A stretch of 55,131 nt of DNA from an uncultured Psychromonas sp. (GCF_947489755.1 NZ_CANLFB010000027.1:1-55131); one strand, 5' to 3'. Shown: positions 37,221 through 51,168, counted from the stretch's first letter. Numbers and translations: made by a program. Notes: a model not told the origin generated them from the letters alone.

Positions 37221-37907
37221 TCAAGAGCCAAGCTTTGATAGGTAAAATTCTGCTAATAACAAATCTTCAGACTGAGTGACTTTTAAGTTATCACTGCGCC
37301 CTTCGAGAATAGTGACAGAACCGCCAGCAAGTTCAATAGCAGAGGCCTCGTCAGTAATCAGATGTTGTTCATCGATATTACTGATAGCGGTAATGAGTTG
37401 TTGATTGTGAAACATTTGCGGCGTGAGTGCATGCCATAAGTTTTGTCGTTCAACCGTATGCTCTATTTGATTGCTTTGATTGGTGCGTTTCATTGTATCG
37501 CGTACTCGACACGCTAACATCGCCCCCGTTTTAGTGGTACGCGCATGAGAAATTAATTTATCAATATCACTTGTTTGCAAACAAGGACGCGCTGCATCAT
37601 GGACTAAAACATAATCATTATTGGGTAACGTTTTTAATGCATTAAGGACTGAATCAACACGTTCTTTACCACCTTCAACAATGGTCAACTTTGGGTGTTG
37701 AGCAATACTTAACGTTTTAAACCATTGATCATTTTTAGCGACAGAAACAATGACTTTTTTAATATCAGGATGAGCAAGAAAAGGGGCAATACTGTGTTCA
37801 ATGATGGTTTTATCTAAAATAGCTAAATACTGTTTAGGGATATCAGCACCCACTCGTTTGCCGATGCCTGCCGCGGGTATAACAACAGAAAAAGAAAGTT
37901 CACTCAT
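37221..37907 (-). CDS. ispD: 2-C-methyl-D-erythritol 4-phosphate cytidylyltransferase
   Basis: A 228-residue MEP-pathway enzyme that loads CMP on methylerythritol phosphate. The nucleotide-binding loop is PAAGIGKRVGADIPKQYL; VEGGKERVDSVLNAL, VLVHDAARPCL and ITDEASAIELAGGSV are all conserved. It starts directly after the ftsB stop codon with no gap. The 105 bp to ispF contain three imperfect copies of a 15-bp A/T-rich motif (37131-37170). Confidence 0.98.
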   Translation of the reverse strand: MSELSFSVVIPAAGIGKRVGADIPKQYLAILDKTIIEHSIAPFLAHPDIKKVIVSVAKNDQWFKTLSIAQHPKLTIVEGGKERVDSVLNALKTLPNNDYVLVHDAARPCLQTSDIDKLISHARTTKTGAMLACRVRDTMKRTNQSNQIEHTVERQNLWHALTPQMFHNQQLITAISNIDEQHLITDEASAIELAGGSVTILEGRSDNLKVTQSEDLLLAEFYLSKLGS

Positions 37908-38189
37908 TTAGTTATCTTCCTTTGGCACAATACGGAAAAAGGTTTCACCCTCTTTCACTAACCCTAACTCATTACGAGCTCGTTCTTCTATTGCTTCCGT
38001 CCCCGTTTTTAGATTATCGATTTCTGAAAACATCATTTGGTTACGTGTTGTTAATTCTGCATTACCCGCTGTCGCCAATTCTACTTCTTTAGAATATTCT
38101 CGATTATCCTGCAGTCCATTCTTTCCAAACCATAAATGGTATTGCAATAATGAAAATATAAAAATAAAGATAGCTAACAGTAAGCGCAT
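37908..38189 (-). CDS. ftsB: Cell division protein FtsB
   Basis: A 93-residue bitopic protein with a short cytoplasmic start, TM helix (about 2-20) and periplasmic coiled coil (about 28-70), then ARNELGLVKEGETFFRIVP, the conserved FtsB end block. It forms the FtsQLB complex that controls septal wall synthesis. Position before ispD is as in E. coli, but it is separated from eno by a membrane protein gene. Confidence 0.96.
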   Translation of the reverse strand: MRLLLAIFIFIFSLLQYHLWFGKNGLQDNREYSKEVELATAGNAELTTRNQMMFSEIDNLKTGTEAIEERARNELGLVKEGETFFRIVPKEDN

Positions 38190-38297
38190 GATATTTAAAC
38201 TCAGTATTTAAAAAGTTAATCATCCCACATTAAACAGAAAATTAAAATCAACTCAAAGACGCTAAATTTAGTTGAATAGCGCTCATTTGAATAAAAC

Positions 38298-38861
38298 TTA
38301 TTTTTTCCAGAAAAGCAGTTTGCCTTCTAACTGTGGAAATAATGGATGAATAAATAATTTATGAGACATAATACAGGCAACAATAAGTTTAATGACAACC
38401 ATTTGATCGATGCCTAATAAATAATAAGCATACCCACCAACAAAAGCCGATATCCACATAAACAGCTGGAATAAACGTAATTTTTTAACACTCAATGCGG
38501 TTAATATAATGGCAAAGTCCACCCATGTTAATAACAGCCCTAGTGAAGGGTTAGCAAGGTAATCATTGACTGAAAAGTATGTTGCATACAAGAGAAAGGC
38601 AATCATAATAACTAAAATTAAACGCGTCATTTTACGAGAAAAATCAGTAAAGTCGCACAAGTAACGATATAAGGTAACGCTGCCTACCACTAGGTTTAAT
38701 AAAACCTTAGGCATCACTCCAATCATCACGCCCCATGTGACATCATTAATAACAGAAAGAAATGAAGCAAGCCGTACATTTTTCATGCCATTAAAGACCA
38801 TTAAAAAGACGTAAAAAAAGACACTTGTCCAACCAAGTATATCAATAAGAGAAGGCATCAC
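38298..38861 (-). CDS. Multi-pass inner membrane protein, possibly YgjV-like
   Basis: A 187-residue protein with about six hydrophobic segments. Features are ILGWTSVFFYVFLMVFNGMKNVR at the start, DVTWGVMIGVMPKVLLNLVVG, a basic loop TDFSRKMTR and a C-terminal KK. Topology and length are similar to YgjV-type proteins, but the similarity is too weak to be sure. It is inserted between eno and ftsB, which are adjacent in many relatives. Function unknown. Confidence 0.7.
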   Translation of the reverse strand: MMPSLIDILGWTSVFFYVFLMVFNGMKNVRLASFLSVINDVTWGVMIGVMPKVLLNLVVGSVTLYRYLCDFTDFSRKMTRLILVIMIAFLLYATYFSVNDYLANPSLGLLLTWVDFAIILTALSVKKLRLFQLFMWISAFVGGYAYYLLGIDQMVVIKLIVACIMSHKLFIHPLFPQLEGKLLFWKK

Positions 38862-39205
38862 AGCTCCAAGGGGGATTCATATTATTAAAAGCGCGCATTT
38901 TACGCTGAGTTAGTTAAATAAGATATGCCCTAACCCAATGTTAAGTGAATTTTACGTTTCTAAAATTTATGATCTGAATCCAACTGCAGTGGATAGATCA
39001 TAGAATTAGAGAGCCCTTAATACTCACCTTTATCTTTTTTCTCAACACAAACACAAACACAAAAAAATGCAGGCTAAAGCCAGCGCCCCAAAGTCAAAAT
39101 AAAACCGATATGAAAAAATAACCTCTGTGTCTATTAAAAATTTATTTATTCTTTCTAAAGCAATCAACCATCATCAAAATTACTAGTGCTTATTCGATCC
39201 TCAAA
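38862..39205. other. Intergenic region upstream of the membrane protein gene
   Basis: No gene is visible. It holds the lone half-unit of the inverted-repeat family (39042-39099) and the promoter region of the leftward membrane protein gene. Confidence 0.6.
39042..39099 (-). repeat. Lone half-unit of the modular inverted-repeat family
   Basis: In reverse orientation: the complement of the left arm, ending GCCAGCGCCCCAAAGTCAAAA (39079-39099), preceded by the CACAAACACAAA segment seen next to the left arm elsewhere. No matching right arm is present, so it is a solo end. Confidence 0.85.
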
Positions 39206-39298
39206 CAACAGGCAAAAAAAATCCCCACCGAAGTGAGGATTTATAATCTTAAAGTTTAATACTCAGTAAATATTACTGACCTTTAACTTCTTTAAGAC
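39206..39298 (-). repeat. Duplicated eno 3' end with its terminator
   Basis: This segment repeats the unit 39337-39446. Shared are the terminator block starting CAACAGGCAAAAAAAATCCC and, after a diverged centre, a 29-base match to the last codons and stop of eno. It does not encode enolase beyond those codons. The real gene ends at 39421. Confidence 0.85.
39221..39240 (-). terminator. Second (duplicate) eno terminator
   Basis: The hairpin ATCCTCAC-TTCG-GTGGGGAT, read leftward, contains one G-U pair and is followed by eight T. Same as the copy at 39352-39371. Confidence 0.85.
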
Positions 39299-39351
39299 TG
39301 AAGTAATGAGGTGCTTTGCACTAAAAGTTCACCATACAACAGGCAAAAAAA

Positions 39352-39371
39352 ATCCCCACCGAAGTGAGGAT
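39352..39371 (-). terminator. eno terminator, proximal copy
   Basis: Identical hairpin with an eight-T tail when read leftward, 49 bp past the eno stop codon. Confidence 0.9.
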
Positions 39372-39420
39372 TTATAAATCAAAGTAGAATATTAACCTTA
39401 ACCTAAGTTAAGCACTAATA

Positions 39421-40734
<1,314 letters not shown>

Positions 40735-40842
40735 TTAATAAAAATAAAATTTTAAAAATTCTTCATAACAAGCTGTGATTTGTGACCACAACCTTTTAAT
40801 GTGTAATTTTTTAACAAACTAATGCGATCGGGTCAACAAAAA

Positions 40843-42495
<1,653 letters not shown>

Positions 42496-42678
42496 TTAAG
42501 AATGAGAAAAAACAATCCTCATTTCACTGCCAAATAAAAACATCACACAGCAAAAAAACTCAACTTATAAATAAGTAAAGTTAGGATCTTAAAGTGTGAC
42601 CGCTTTATCAAAATGGAGAAAATTGAGCATTTAGATGGGACAATAGTATAACAAGGTGCGCTATTTTCGACAAACGAA

Positions 42679-42707
42679 AAAGCACTTTATTAGTAATAAA
42701 GTGCTTT
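42679..42707 (-). terminator. Terminator of mazG
   Basis: A 12-bp stem (AAAGCACTTTAT and its complement) with a 5-nt loop and a five-T tail read leftward, 35 bp after the mazG stop. It separates mazG from pyrG. Confidence 0.88.
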
Positions 42708-42741
42708 GGAGATGATTGTTAGACGTTAGATGCGGTCTAGT

Positions 42742-43557
42742 TTAAGACGGGATTTTCTTTATCTGATTCCAAATTGAATCTAACTCATTCAATGTGCAAT
42801 CCCCCATCTCTTTACCCAAGGATTTAACATGTTGTTCTACAAGCTTAAATCTTGATGAAAACTTTTGGTTTGCTTGATTTAATACTTGCTCTGGATTGGC
42901 TTTTAAATGACGAACAAGATTAACGTTAGCAAATAATAAATCGCCTAATTCATCAACAATTCTTTCTTTTTGTTGCGCTTCAGTTAAGTCTGTTCTTTTC
43001 ACTTCGACTAAAACCTCGTCAATCTCTTCATGTATTTTAGCAATAACAGGTTCTAACTCAGCCCAATCGAAACCAACACTCGCAGCACGTTTTTGAATTT
43101 TATAAGCGCGTGTTAACGAAGGTAATGCCAATGGAATGTTATCTAATACACTTTCTTCTGTGTTTAAAGACTTGGCTTTTTTAAGACGCTCTTTTTCTTT
43201 TTCCGCTTCCCAATTCGCATTGATTTCTGCATCGGTTGTAAACTCTGAAGTTGAGAATACATGTGGATGACGGCGAATCAGTTTTTCATTTAACACGTCA
43301 AGAATATCGTCAAATTCAAACAGCCCTTGTTCTTTTGCTAACTGAGCATAAAAGACAACTTGGAACAATAAATCCCCAAGTTCTCCTTTTAAATCATCAA
43401 AGTCTTTGTTAGCAATAGCATCTGCCACTTCATAAGCTTCTTCAATGGTATGGGGTACCACGCTATCAAAGGTTTGTTTAAGGTCCCATGGGCAACCTGT
43501 TTCAGGCGTACGTAGTTGCTGCATGATCGATAATAATTGCGTTAAGTTTGCTGACAT
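42742..43557 (-). CDS. mazG: Nucleoside triphosphate pyrophosphohydrolase MazG
   Basis: A 271-residue protein with two MazG repeats. The first has CPWDLKQTFDSVVPHTIEEAYEVADAI and the metal-binding LKGELGDLLFQVVF; the second has GFDWAELEPVIAKIHEEIDEVL and VDELGDLLFANVNLVRH. It hydrolyses (d)NTPs to monophosphates and lowers ppGpp during starvation in E. coli (263 aa). relA, its usual upstream neighbour in enterics, is absent; a cysteine desulfurase gene precedes it instead. Confidence 0.96.
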   Translation of the reverse strand: MSANLTQLLSIMQQLRTPETGCPWDLKQTFDSVVPHTIEEAYEVADAIANKDFDDLKGELGDLLFQVVFYAQLAKEQGLFEFDDILDVLNEKLIRRHPHVFSTSEFTTDAEINANWEAEKEKERLKKAKSLNTEESVLDNIPLALPSLTRAYKIQKRAASVGFDWAELEPVIAKIHEEIDEVLVEVKRTDLTEAQQKERIVDELGDLLFANVNLVRHLKANPEQVLNQANQKFSSRFKLVEQHVKSLGKEMGDCTLNELDSIWNQIKKIPS

Positions 43558-43620
43558 AATAGTTCCTAAATAAAGACTGAGAAGAAAACGGGCTTACTTG
43601 ATGGTTAGTTAAAAGGCTAA

Positions 43621-44847
43621 CTAATCACCTAAAAGCTCAATCACCTTTTGTAATGCATCGATAAACACATTGGCTTCTTGCAATGTGTTATAAACAGAAA
43701 AAGACACTCTCACCGTACCGCTACAATTTAATACTGACATTAATGGCATCGCGCAATGCGTACCACTTCTCACAGCAATCCCCTGTGCGTTTAATAACAT
43801 AGCAATATCAGCACTATGCTCGCCTTTAACAATAAAGCTAATCGCACCTGACTTTGTTACACCTTTGGCAAATAGGCTTATTTCAGGCATATTACTTAAG
43901 GCATTTTCAGTATATTCAATTAAACTTTTTTCATGATTTTGGCAATATTCAGTATCTAGAGCATTTACAAAGTCAATCGCTGCGCCCAAGCCAATCGCAC
44001 CTGCAATATTAGGTGTACCCGCTTCAAATTTGAAAGGCAGTTGGTTATAGGTTGTTTCTTCAAAGGTCACGGTTTGAATCATTTCACCGCCACCCTGCCA
44101 TGGAGGAAGTTGATTTAATAAATTATATTTCCCATACAAAACGCCAATCCCTGTTGGACCAAATAGTTTATGCCCTGAAAACAGGTAAAAGTCACAATCA
44201 AGCTGTTGTACATCGACATCAATATGCGCAACGGCCTGCGCGCCATCAATGATCACTTTAGCGCCTTGTTGATGTGCTAATTTAATCACTTCTTTAATGG
44301 GATTGATAACACCCAGTGCATTGGAAACATGTGCAATAGAAACAATTTTAGTCTTTGAAGTGAGTAAAGAGTGAAAGGCAGTTAAATCTAAACCATGCTG
44401 TTCTGTTAAAGGAATGACCTTAAGGACGGCACCTGTTTTTTTAGCAAGCATTTGCCAAGGGACGATATTGGCATGATGTTCCAAGGCACTAATAATAATT
44501 TCATCACCAGCCTGTAACTGCTCTGCAAATACATTAGCTAATAGATTAATGCCTTCGGTTGTGCCTTTTGTCCAAATGATTTCTTCTGAACGTTGCGCAT
44601 TAATAAATGTTTGTACTTTGACTCGGCTTTGTTCAAATAATGACGTTGCTTGGTTACTTAACGCATGGCTAGCTCGATGCACATTGGCATTACTAGTTTG
44701 GTAATAATGACAAATAGCATCAATGACTGATTGTGGCTTTTGCGTCGTGGCGGCGTTATCGAGGTAAACAAGCTGATGCTCATTTACTTGCTGATCTAAA
44801 ATAGGAAATTGGGTTCGTAACTGCTCAATATAAAGATCTGAACTCAC
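43621..44847 (-). CDS. Cysteine desulfurase, SufS/CsdA group
   Basis: A 408-residue PLP enzyme that takes sulfur from cysteine as a persulfide for Fe-S and other sulfur transfer. It has LDNAATTQKPQSVIDAI, His124 in SALEHHANIVPW, Schiff-base Lys227 in FSGHKLFGPTG and the catalytic Cys365 in RSGTHCAMPLM. The short loop around the Cys marks group II (SufS/CsdA); I cannot split SufS from CsdA with certainty, though the RSGTHC end and isolation from suf genes favour CsdA. The start is GTG with AGAGGT 6 bases upstream. No sulfur acceptor (csdE/sufE) is adjacent. Confidence 0.93.
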   Translation of the reverse strand: MSSDLYIEQLRTQFPILDQQVNEHQLVYLDNAATTQKPQSVIDAICHYYQTSNANVHRASHALSNQATSLFEQSRVKVQTFINAQRSEEIIWTKGTTEGINLLANVFAEQLQAGDEIIISALEHHANIVPWQMLAKKTGAVLKVIPLTEQHGLDLTAFHSLLTSKTKIVSIAHVSNALGVINPIKEVIKLAHQQGAKVIIDGAQAVAHIDVDVQQLDCDFYLFSGHKLFGPTGIGVLYGKYNLLNQLPPWQGGGEMIQTVTFEETTYNQLPFKFEAGTPNIAGAIGLGAAIDFVNALDTEYCQNHEKSLIEYTENALSNMPEISLFAKGVTKSGAISFIVKGEHSADIAMLLNAQGIAVRSGTHCAMPLMSVLNCSGTVRVSFSVYNTLQEANVFIDALQKVIELLGD

Positions 44848-44939
44848 GTGACACCTCTACAACGGGGAATAAAACAATAAATATATGATTATCAATATAA
44901 GTAGACTGTAAGTCGGCTTAAGTACAAAAGCAGAATAAT

Positions 44940-44970
44940 AAGCATTAATCATTCTGTTCGATTAATGCTT
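44940..44970 (-). terminator. Stem-loop after pdxJ
   Basis: A perfect 11-bp stem (AAGCATTAATC with GATTAATGCTT) and 9-nt loop lies 64 bp beyond pdxJ. The tail on the minus strand is only moderately T-rich. It probably ends the lepB-to-pdxJ transcript. Confidence 0.6.
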
Positions 44971-45034
44971 ATTAATACTTACTTATAGCTTATTTATGGC
45001 TTACTTATACATTACTACCTATAAACTATATGGC

Positions 45035-45775
45035 CTATAAACTATGATTACGACCTTCAATCATCAAACGTTTCATCTCACTCACTGCAACAGAGAAACC
45101 ATCGACTAATGCACGAGCAACAATAGCATGGCCAATATTAAGCTCGATGATCTCAGGTAACGCGGCGATAGGTTTAACATTGTGATAATTCAAACCATGA
45201 CCTGCATTAACTTTAATTCCTGCTTTATGACCATAGGTTGCGGCTTTTGCAACACGTGCTAGTTCAGCGTCTTGAATCTCTTCGGTTTCAGCATCAGCAT
45301 ATTGACCCGTATGTAATTCAACATAAGCCGCTTTCATTTTAACGGCCGCATCAATTTGTGCCGCTTCAGGATCAATAAACAAACTAACTTGAATGTTCGC
45401 CGCATTTAAACGACTCACAGCCTTCGCTATTTTATCATAATTACCCACGACATCTAAACCACCTTCTGTGGTTAGCTCTTCACGTTTTTCAGGCACTAAA
45501 CAAACAAATGTTGGTTTAGTTTTTAGTGCGATTTCAACCATTTCATCGGTAACTGCCATTTCAAGGTTCATACGTGTTTGTAAAGTTTGAGCTAACACGT
45601 CAACGTCACGATCATGGATATGACGACGATCTTCACGAAGATGGATAGTTATACCATCCGCACCAGACGTTTCTGCGACAGCTGCTAAATGTGCTGGCTC
45701 TGGGTAACATGTACCACGTGCATTACGAAGTGTTGCAACATGGTCGATATTTACACCCAATAAAATTTTGCTCAT
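45035..45775 (-). CDS. pdxJ: Pyridoxine 5'-phosphate synthase
   Basis: A 246-residue TIM-barrel enzyme that condenses deoxyxylulose phosphate with 3-amino-2-oxopropyl phosphate in vitamin B6 synthesis. It has [55 protein letters not shown] and [11 protein letters not shown]. It follows recO as in enterics, but acpS, normally next, is not present. Confidence 0.98.
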   Translation of the reverse strand: MSKILLGVNIDHVATLRNARGTCYPEPAHLAAVAETSGADGITIHLREDRRHIHDRDVDVLAQTLQTRMNLEMAVTDEMVEIALKTKPTFVCLVPEKREELTTEGGLDVVGNYDKIAKAVSRLNAANIQVSLFIDPEAAQIDAAVKMKAAYVELHTGQYADAETEEIQDAELARVAKAATYGHKAGIKVNAGHGLNYHNVKPIAALPEIIELNIGHAIVARALVDGFSVAVSEMKRLMIEGRNHSL

Positions 45776-45850
45776 GTTATTTCCTTTATACTGTTGCTAT
45801 TAATTTTTTCTTTGGCCTGATTGTTAGGGTGTTGAAATAACCCAAAATTT

Positions 45851-46552
45851 TTATTTAGCGGCGAAAAGTGCGCGGCTATGTAGAGGTCTATCACCTAACA
45901 AATTAGCTAATGCTTGGCGGCAAAAACGTTTTGCCATTTTTAAAGTTGCTTCACTATCAAGTTCGCGTTGCGATAAGTTAATAATATCTTGCCCGTCATA
46001 AACCTGCTCTGGTTTACAAATAGCTTGTTTAGCAAAAAAACCAAGTTGCTGTTGATATTGATATTGAAAACCTGACTCGATAATTTCATCACTGTAAACA
46101 TCATGATCGAAGTTAATACCATAACCTAATGTTTCTAATAATGTTAATTCAAATAAACGTAGTGCTTTTTGTGGGTCGTCATCACGAGCAATACTAATAA
46201 GCGTACGTTGATAACATTCAAAAAGACCATCGCAAGCCGTCTCAGCTTGCAATAAACGATATAGCAACTCGTTAACGTACATCGCAATATATAAACGTTG
46301 TCCATGTAATGGTACAACTTGAGTTTGCGCCTCTAGCGACTTAACCGTTTTTAAACTACCACGGCCAAAATAACTGGCGAGCAATAACGTAAACGGTTGA
46401 GCCATGCCACGTTTCATGCGAGTACTACTACGGCCACCTTTAAAAACAAGGCTTACTTTACCTACGTCTTGGCAAAACAGGTCAACCAATTGACTCGTCT
46501 CACCATAAGGACGGCGGTGAAGTATAAAAGCATTGTGGCACTCAATAGACAT
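45851..46552 (-). CDS. recO: DNA repair protein RecO
   Basis: A 233-residue protein with the N-terminal OB fold (AFILHRRPYGETSQLVDLF ... GKVSLVFKGGRSS) and helical C-terminal domain (LRLFELTLLETLGYGINFDHD). It loads RecA on SSB-coated DNA together with RecR in gap repair. Length fits (E. coli 242). It sits between era and pdxJ, the standard order. Confidence 0.96.
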   Translation of the reverse strand: MSIECHNAFILHRRPYGETSQLVDLFCQDVGKVSLVFKGGRSSTRMKRGMAQPFTLLLASYFGRGSLKTVKSLEAQTQVVPLHGQRLYIAMYVNELLYRLLQAETACDGLFECYQRTLISIARDDDPQKALRLFELTLLETLGYGINFDHDVYSDEIIESGFQYQYQQQLGFFAKQAICKPEQVYDGQDIINLSQRELDSEATLKMAKRFCRQALANLLGDRPLHSRALFAAK

Positions 46553-46639
46553 TAAATAGCCTCTATAAGCAGAAAATAACCATTATGAAAGGTCAAAGCT
46601 TGTCACTAAAAGTGCTAAGCTAAACCTTATTAATGTCTA

Positions 46640-47542
46640 TTAACCGTTATAATCATCCCCATAACCCAATGAACGTAATGCACGATCGTCATCAGCCCAA
46701 CCAGATTTAACTTTAACCCAAATTTCTAGGAATACTTTAGAGTCAAATAGCTCTTCCATATCGATTCGTGCTTGCATGCCTATCGCTTTCAGCTTTTCGC
46801 CTTTATTACCGATAACCATACGTTTTTGGCCATCACGCTCGACTAAAATCAGGGCATTGATATGCAAAATACCGTTAGCTTTTTGTTTAAATTGTTCAAT
46901 TTCAACGGTAACTGAATAGGGTAATTCATCACCTAAAAAGCGCATTAGCTTTTCACGTACAATTTCAGACGCCATGAAACGTGAAGAACGATCGGTAATG
47001 TAATCTTCTGGGAAATAAAACTCAGATTCAGGTAAAACACCTTTAGCCCATTCACGAATTTTTTCAACGTTATCGCCAGATTTAGCTGACATCGGCAAAA
47101 TATGTGCGAAGTTATAAAGCTTACCGATCTTCTGTAAATGCGGTAATAATAATTCTTTATCTTCGACGTTATCAATTTTATTAACCGCTAAAATAACCGG
47201 ACATTTTAGGTATTCAAATTTTCTTAATACCATTTCGTCATCAGCAGTCCAATGCGTTCCTTCAACGACAAATACAATCATTTCTACATCATTGATTGAG
47301 CTTGATGCGGCACGATTCATTAAACGGTTAATGGCACGTTTTTCTTCTATATGTAATCCAGGTGTATCAACAAACACAGTTTGATAATCACCATCGGTAT
47401 CAATACCAAGAATACGGTGACGCGTTGTTTGTGCTTTACGTGAAGTAATACTTACTTTTTGACCAAGCAATGCATTAATAAGCGTTGATTTCCCTACATT
47501 AGGACGCCCGACGATTGCGACTAAGCCACATTTTTGTGTCAT
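46640..47542 (-). CDS. era: GTPase Era
   Basis: A 300-residue ribosome-associated GTPase needed for 16S rRNA maturation. P loop GRPNVGKST (12-20), switch region [13 protein letters not shown]3 DTPG, G4 NKID, and a C-terminal KH domain with [22 protein letters not shown]. Length matches E. coli (301). It follows rnc. Confidence 0.98.
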   Translation of the reverse strand: MTQKCGLVAIVGRPNVGKSTLINALLGQKVSITSRKAQTTRHRILGIDTDGDYQTVFVDTPGLHIEEKRAINRLMNRAASSSINDVEMIVFVVEGTHWTADDEMVLRKFEYLKCPVILAVNKIDNVEDKELLLPHLQKIGKLYNFAHILPMSAKSGDNVEKIREWAKGVLPESEFYFPEDYITDRSSRFMASEIVREKLMRFLGDELPYSVTVEIEQFKQKANGILHINALILVERDGQKRMVIGNKGEKLKAIGMQARIDMEELFDSKVFLEIWVKVKSGWADDDRALRSLGYGDDYNG

Positions 47543-47612
47543 TATTTAGCTCCTAAATAGATGAAAGTTAAAGTTAATAATACCGGTAAATAATGTGCAT
47601 TAAGAAGTAACA

Positions 47613-48299
47613 TTATTTGTCACCTAACAATGCAGTTAACATAGTTTGTGCAGCAACTTGCTCTGCTTTACGACGACTTGTGCCTTTGCCCTGGACTTGT
47701 TGCATACCTTCAATTTCGCAGCTCATCGTGAATTGTTGATTGTGCGCTTCACCTTTCACATCAAGGACTTCATAAAGCGGCAAAGGTTGTTTACGAGATT
47801 GTAAATGCTCTTGTAAACGTGTCTTAGGATCTTTTTGTCCGATACCCGGTTGAATGGTATTCAGACGGCTTTCAAACCAACTTAATACTAATTTATTCAC
47901 CACATCGATATTAGAGTCTAAGAAAACGGCACCAATGATCGCTTCAACGCCATCAGCGATAATTGAATCACGACGGAAACCGCCACTCTTTAATTCGCCA
48001 GGTCCTAATATCAAGCAATCACTCAATACAAATTCACGCCCTACTTCTGACAACATTTTCCCGCAGACTAAGGTCGCACGCATGCGACTTAAGTCACCTT
48101 CGTCAACTTTAGGAAAACGTTTATATAAATCAGTTGAGATAGCAAAACTTAAAATAGAATCGCCTAAAAACTCTAAACGCTCATTATGTAAACCAAGTGC
48201 ACTTCTATGTGTTAACGCTTGTTTTAATAATGAAAAATCTGAAAATTCATAACCAATTCGTTTTTCTAAACGCTTTAATTCTTGTTCTTTCATCTTCAT
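47613..48299 (-). CDS. rnc: Ribonuclease III
   Basis: A 228-residue double-strand RNase. The catalytic domain carries the signature [12 protein letters not shown] and the second acidic cluster [14 protein letters not shown]; the C-terminal double-stranded RNA-binding domain begins at [11 protein letters not shown]. It processes rRNA precursors and some mRNAs. The first ATG (48299) overlaps the lepB stop as ATGA, which supports this start over the ATG two codons later. Confidence 0.98.
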   Translation of the reverse strand: MKMKEQELKRLEKRIGYEFSDFSLLKQALTHRSALGLHNERLEFLGDSILSFAISTDLYKRFPKVDEGDLSRMRATLVCGKMLSEVGREFVLSDCLILGPGELKSGGFRRDSIIADGVEAIIGAVFLDSNIDVVNKLVLSWFESRLNTIQPGIGQKDPKTRLQEHLQSRKQPLPLYEVLDVKGEAHNQQFTMSCEIEGMQQVQGKGTSRRKAEQVAAQTMLTALLGDK

Positions 48300-49216
48300 T
48301 TGATGCTACCTATACGTTCAAAACGTACATTACTTGGTACCCAGCTAGGTAAAAAGTCACTTGCATCACGGTCAAACTCAAAGCTGATCCACTTAGCAAC
48401 TGCTTTGCCGACTAAATTACGCTCAGGTACAAATCCCCAGAAACGGCTATCACGACTATTATCACGGTTATCGCCCATTACAAAGTAATTACCTTCAGGT
48501 ACAACCCACTCGTAAGCTGCAGTTAATGGTGTTTTTTGTTGGTAATAACCTTCCACTTGCTCTCTTCGCAAAGGATTAATCAGTAGCTGATGCTCAACAT
48601 CACCTAATACTTCAGAATAAACTTTGACAGTATTGCTTTCATGCTTGAAGTCTTGAGCGCCGATAAATGAAGTGTCTAGTTTTTTATAATCGCCACAGTT
48701 TGCTTCACCACATGCAGGTACGATATAAAGTGCTTTATCTTTATAAACAATTTTATCACCCGGTAAACCGACAACACGTTTAATAAAGTCAACACGTTGA
48801 TCTTCAGGGAATTTAAACACCGCAACATCACCACGTTCTGGATGACCCGTTGGGATTAACGTTGTTTGCCAAACAGGCTCTTTGATACCGTATGAGAATT
48901 TTTCAACCAAAATAAAATCACCAACTAGCAGCGTTGGCATCATTGAACCCGATGGAATTTGAAACGGTTCATAAATAAAAGAACGCAAAATAAATACCGT
49001 TGCTATGACTGGAAACAAGCTACGCGCATTTTCAATAATTGGGTTTTCAGGCACCATTTTTGCCAATGTTTTTTCGTCTAAATCAATATCAGATTGAGCT
49101 TGTAAATCGGCATAAGCCTGTTTACGTTTTTTAGCCCATTTAATTTTATCAAGAATCCAAATGAGACCTGTTACTAAGGTTAAAATTACTAAAATTAATG
49201 CAAATGAATTTGCCAT
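48296..49216 (-). CDS. lepB: Signal peptidase I
   Basis: A 306-residue inner membrane protease that removes Sec and Tat signal peptides. It has two N-terminal helices, catalytic Ser in [19 protein letters not shown], Lys in [14 protein letters not shown] and the late block [17 protein letters not shown]. The frame extends to 49243, but [17 protein letters not shown] at 49216 matches the E. coli start and has an AGGA site just upstream. It overlaps rnc by 4 bases. Confidence 0.97.
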   Translation of the reverse strand: MANSFALILVILTLVTGLIWILDKIKWAKKRKQAYADLQAQSDIDLDEKTLAKMVPENPIIENARSLFPVIATVFILRSFIYEPFQIPSGSMMPTLLVGDFILVEKFSYGIKEPVWQTTLIPTGHPERGDVAVFKFPEDQRVDFIKRVVGLPGDKIVYKDKALYIVPACGEANCGDYKKLDTSFIGAQDFKHESNTVKVYSEVLGDVEHQLLINPLRREQVEGYYQQKTPLTAAYEWVVPEGNYFVMGDNRDNSRDSRFWGFVPERNLVGKAVAKWISFEFDRDASDFLPSWVPSNVRFERIGSIK

Positions 49217-49371
49217 TTTTTTTCCTATCCATTTATAAATCATATTAATTAATGGATTTTAACTAATATGACTCGTTTAAAATACAAAATGCGCGGGTTA
49301 GAAACCAGCGCATTAACATTTTTTAATTACTATTTTCTATCCTAAAACTTAGCATAAAGAGTAATCAAACA

Positions 49372-51168
49372 TTACTTATCTTTACCGATATGTAATACCG
49401 CTAGGAAAGCCTCTTGAGGTACATCTACATTACCAACAGACTTCATTCGCTTCTTACCTTCTTTCTGTTTCTTCAACAGTTTTTTCTTACGGCTGATATC
49501 ACCACCGTAACATTTTGCCAATACGTTTTTAGTTAATTGCTTAACCGTTGAACGGGCAATAATTTTACTACCAATCGCCGCTTGTATTGCAATATTAAAC
49601 ATTTGACGAGGAATCAACTCTTTCATTTTTTCAACTAACTCACGACCGTAAGTTTCTGAGTTATCACGATGTGTAATTAAGGCTAAGGCATCTACACGGT
49701 CGCCATTAATCATCACGTCTACACGGACCATGTCCGCTAACTGATAACGAACAAAATTATACTCTAATGATGCATAACCACGACTGGTTGATTTCAAACG
49801 GTCAAAGAAGTCCATGACTACTTCACCCATTGGAATTTCGTAAGTTAATGCCACTTGGTTACCGTGATACGCCATCTTGGTTTGTACACCACGTTTATTG
49901 ATACACAAAGTGATAACATTCCCTAAATAAGCTTGAGGCACTAAAATGTTACATTCAGCAATAGGCTCACGGATTTCATTAATGTCATTCGTTGCTGGCA
50001 ATTTAGCAGGGCTATCAACGTATTCGACTTCACCATTACTTTTTTCTACTTCAAAAATAACCGTTGGTGCCGTAGTAATAAGGTCAATATCGTATTCACG
50101 CTCTAAACGCTCTTGAATGATTTCCATGTGTAGTAAACCTAAGAAACCACAACGGAAGCCAAAACCTAGTGCCGACGAGTTTTCTGGTTCATATAATAAT
50201 GACGCATCATTAATACTTAATTTACCCAATGCATCACGGAAGTTCTCATAATCATCAGAACTTACAGGAAACAGACCCGCGTAAACCTGTGGTTGAACAC
50301 GTTTAAAACCAGGTAACGCTTTTGGCGACGGATTATCAGCAAGTGTTAACGTATCGCCTACTGGTGCGCCCAAAATATCTTTAATACCAGAAATAACATA
50401 ACCAACTTCACCGGCTTTTAAAATTCCTGTTTCTTTTTGTTTCGGCGTGAAGTAGCCCACTTTAGTCACTAAATGAACTTGACCTGTGGTCATTACTTTC
50501 ATTTTATCGCCGACTTTAATTTGGCCGTGCTTGATACGTACCAATGACACAACGCCTTGGTAATTATCAAACCATGAGTCAATAATTAATGCCTGTAGTG
50601 GTCCATCTAGATCCCCTACTGGCGGCGGGATCATACGTACGATCTCTTCTAATACTAAATCAATACCTAACCCAGTTTTAGCAGAACAACGTACGGCGTC
50701 TGTCGCATCAATACCTACAATGTCTTCGATCTCTTCAGCCACACGATCGGGTTCTGCAGCCGGTAAATCGATTTTGTTTAAGATTGGAACAACTTCTAGT
50801 TCCATTTCTAACGCGGTATAACAGTTTGCTAAGGTTTGCGCTTCAACACCTTGACCCGCATCAACAACTAATAAAGCCCCTTCACAAGCCGCTAAAGAAC
50901 GTGATACTTCATAAGAAAAATCTACGTGTCCTGGTGTGTCGATAAAGTTTAACTGATAAGTTTCACCGTCTTTTGCTTTATAATCTAACGTGACACTTTG
51001 CGCTTTAATAGTAATACCACGCTCACGCTCGATATCCATAGAATCAGTTACTTGCGCGGCCATCTCACGCTCGGTTAAACCACCACAAGTGCTGATTAAA
51101 CGATCTGACAATGTTGACTTACCATGGTCGATATGGGCAATAATTGAAAAGTTACGAATATTTTTCAT
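49372..51168 (-). CDS. lepA: Elongation factor 4 (LepA)
   Basis: A 598-residue translational GTPase (E. coli 599) that acts on ribosomes in initiation, assembly or stalled states. G1 [10 protein letters not shown]3 DTPGHVDF, G4 NKIDLP and the LepA C-terminal domain with [25 protein letters not shown]. The frame runs to 51240, but the family start [16 protein letters not shown] is at 51168, so I use that. It heads the lepA-lepB-rnc-era-recO-pdxJ run. Confidence 0.98.
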   Translation of the reverse strand: MKNIRNFSIIAHIDHGKSTLSDRLISTCGGLTEREMAAQVTDSMDIERERGITIKAQSVTLDYKAKDGETYQLNFIDTPGHVDFSYEVSRSLAACEGALLVVDAGQGVEAQTLANCYTALEMELEVVPILNKIDLPAAEPDRVAEEIEDIVGIDATDAVRCSAKTGLGIDLVLEEIVRMIPPPVGDLDGPLQALIIDSWFDNYQGVVSLVRIKHGQIKVGDKMKVMTTGQVHLVTKVGYFTPKQKETGILKAGEVGYVISGIKDILGAPVGDTLTLADNPSPKALPGFKRVQPQVYAGLFPVSSDDYENFRDALGKLSINDASLLYEPENSSALGFGFRCGFLGLLHMEIIQERLEREYDIDLITTAPTVIFEVEKSNGEVEYVDSPAKLPATNDINEIREPIAECNILVPQAYLGNVITLCINKRGVQTKMAYHGNQVALTYEIPMGEVVMDFFDRLKSTSRGYASLEYNFVRYQLADMVRVDVMINGDRVDALALITHRDNSETYGRELVEKMKELIPRQMFNIAIQAAIGSKIIARSTVKQLTKNVLAKCYGGDISRKKKLLKKQKEGKKRMKSVGNVDVPQEAFLAVLHIGKDK

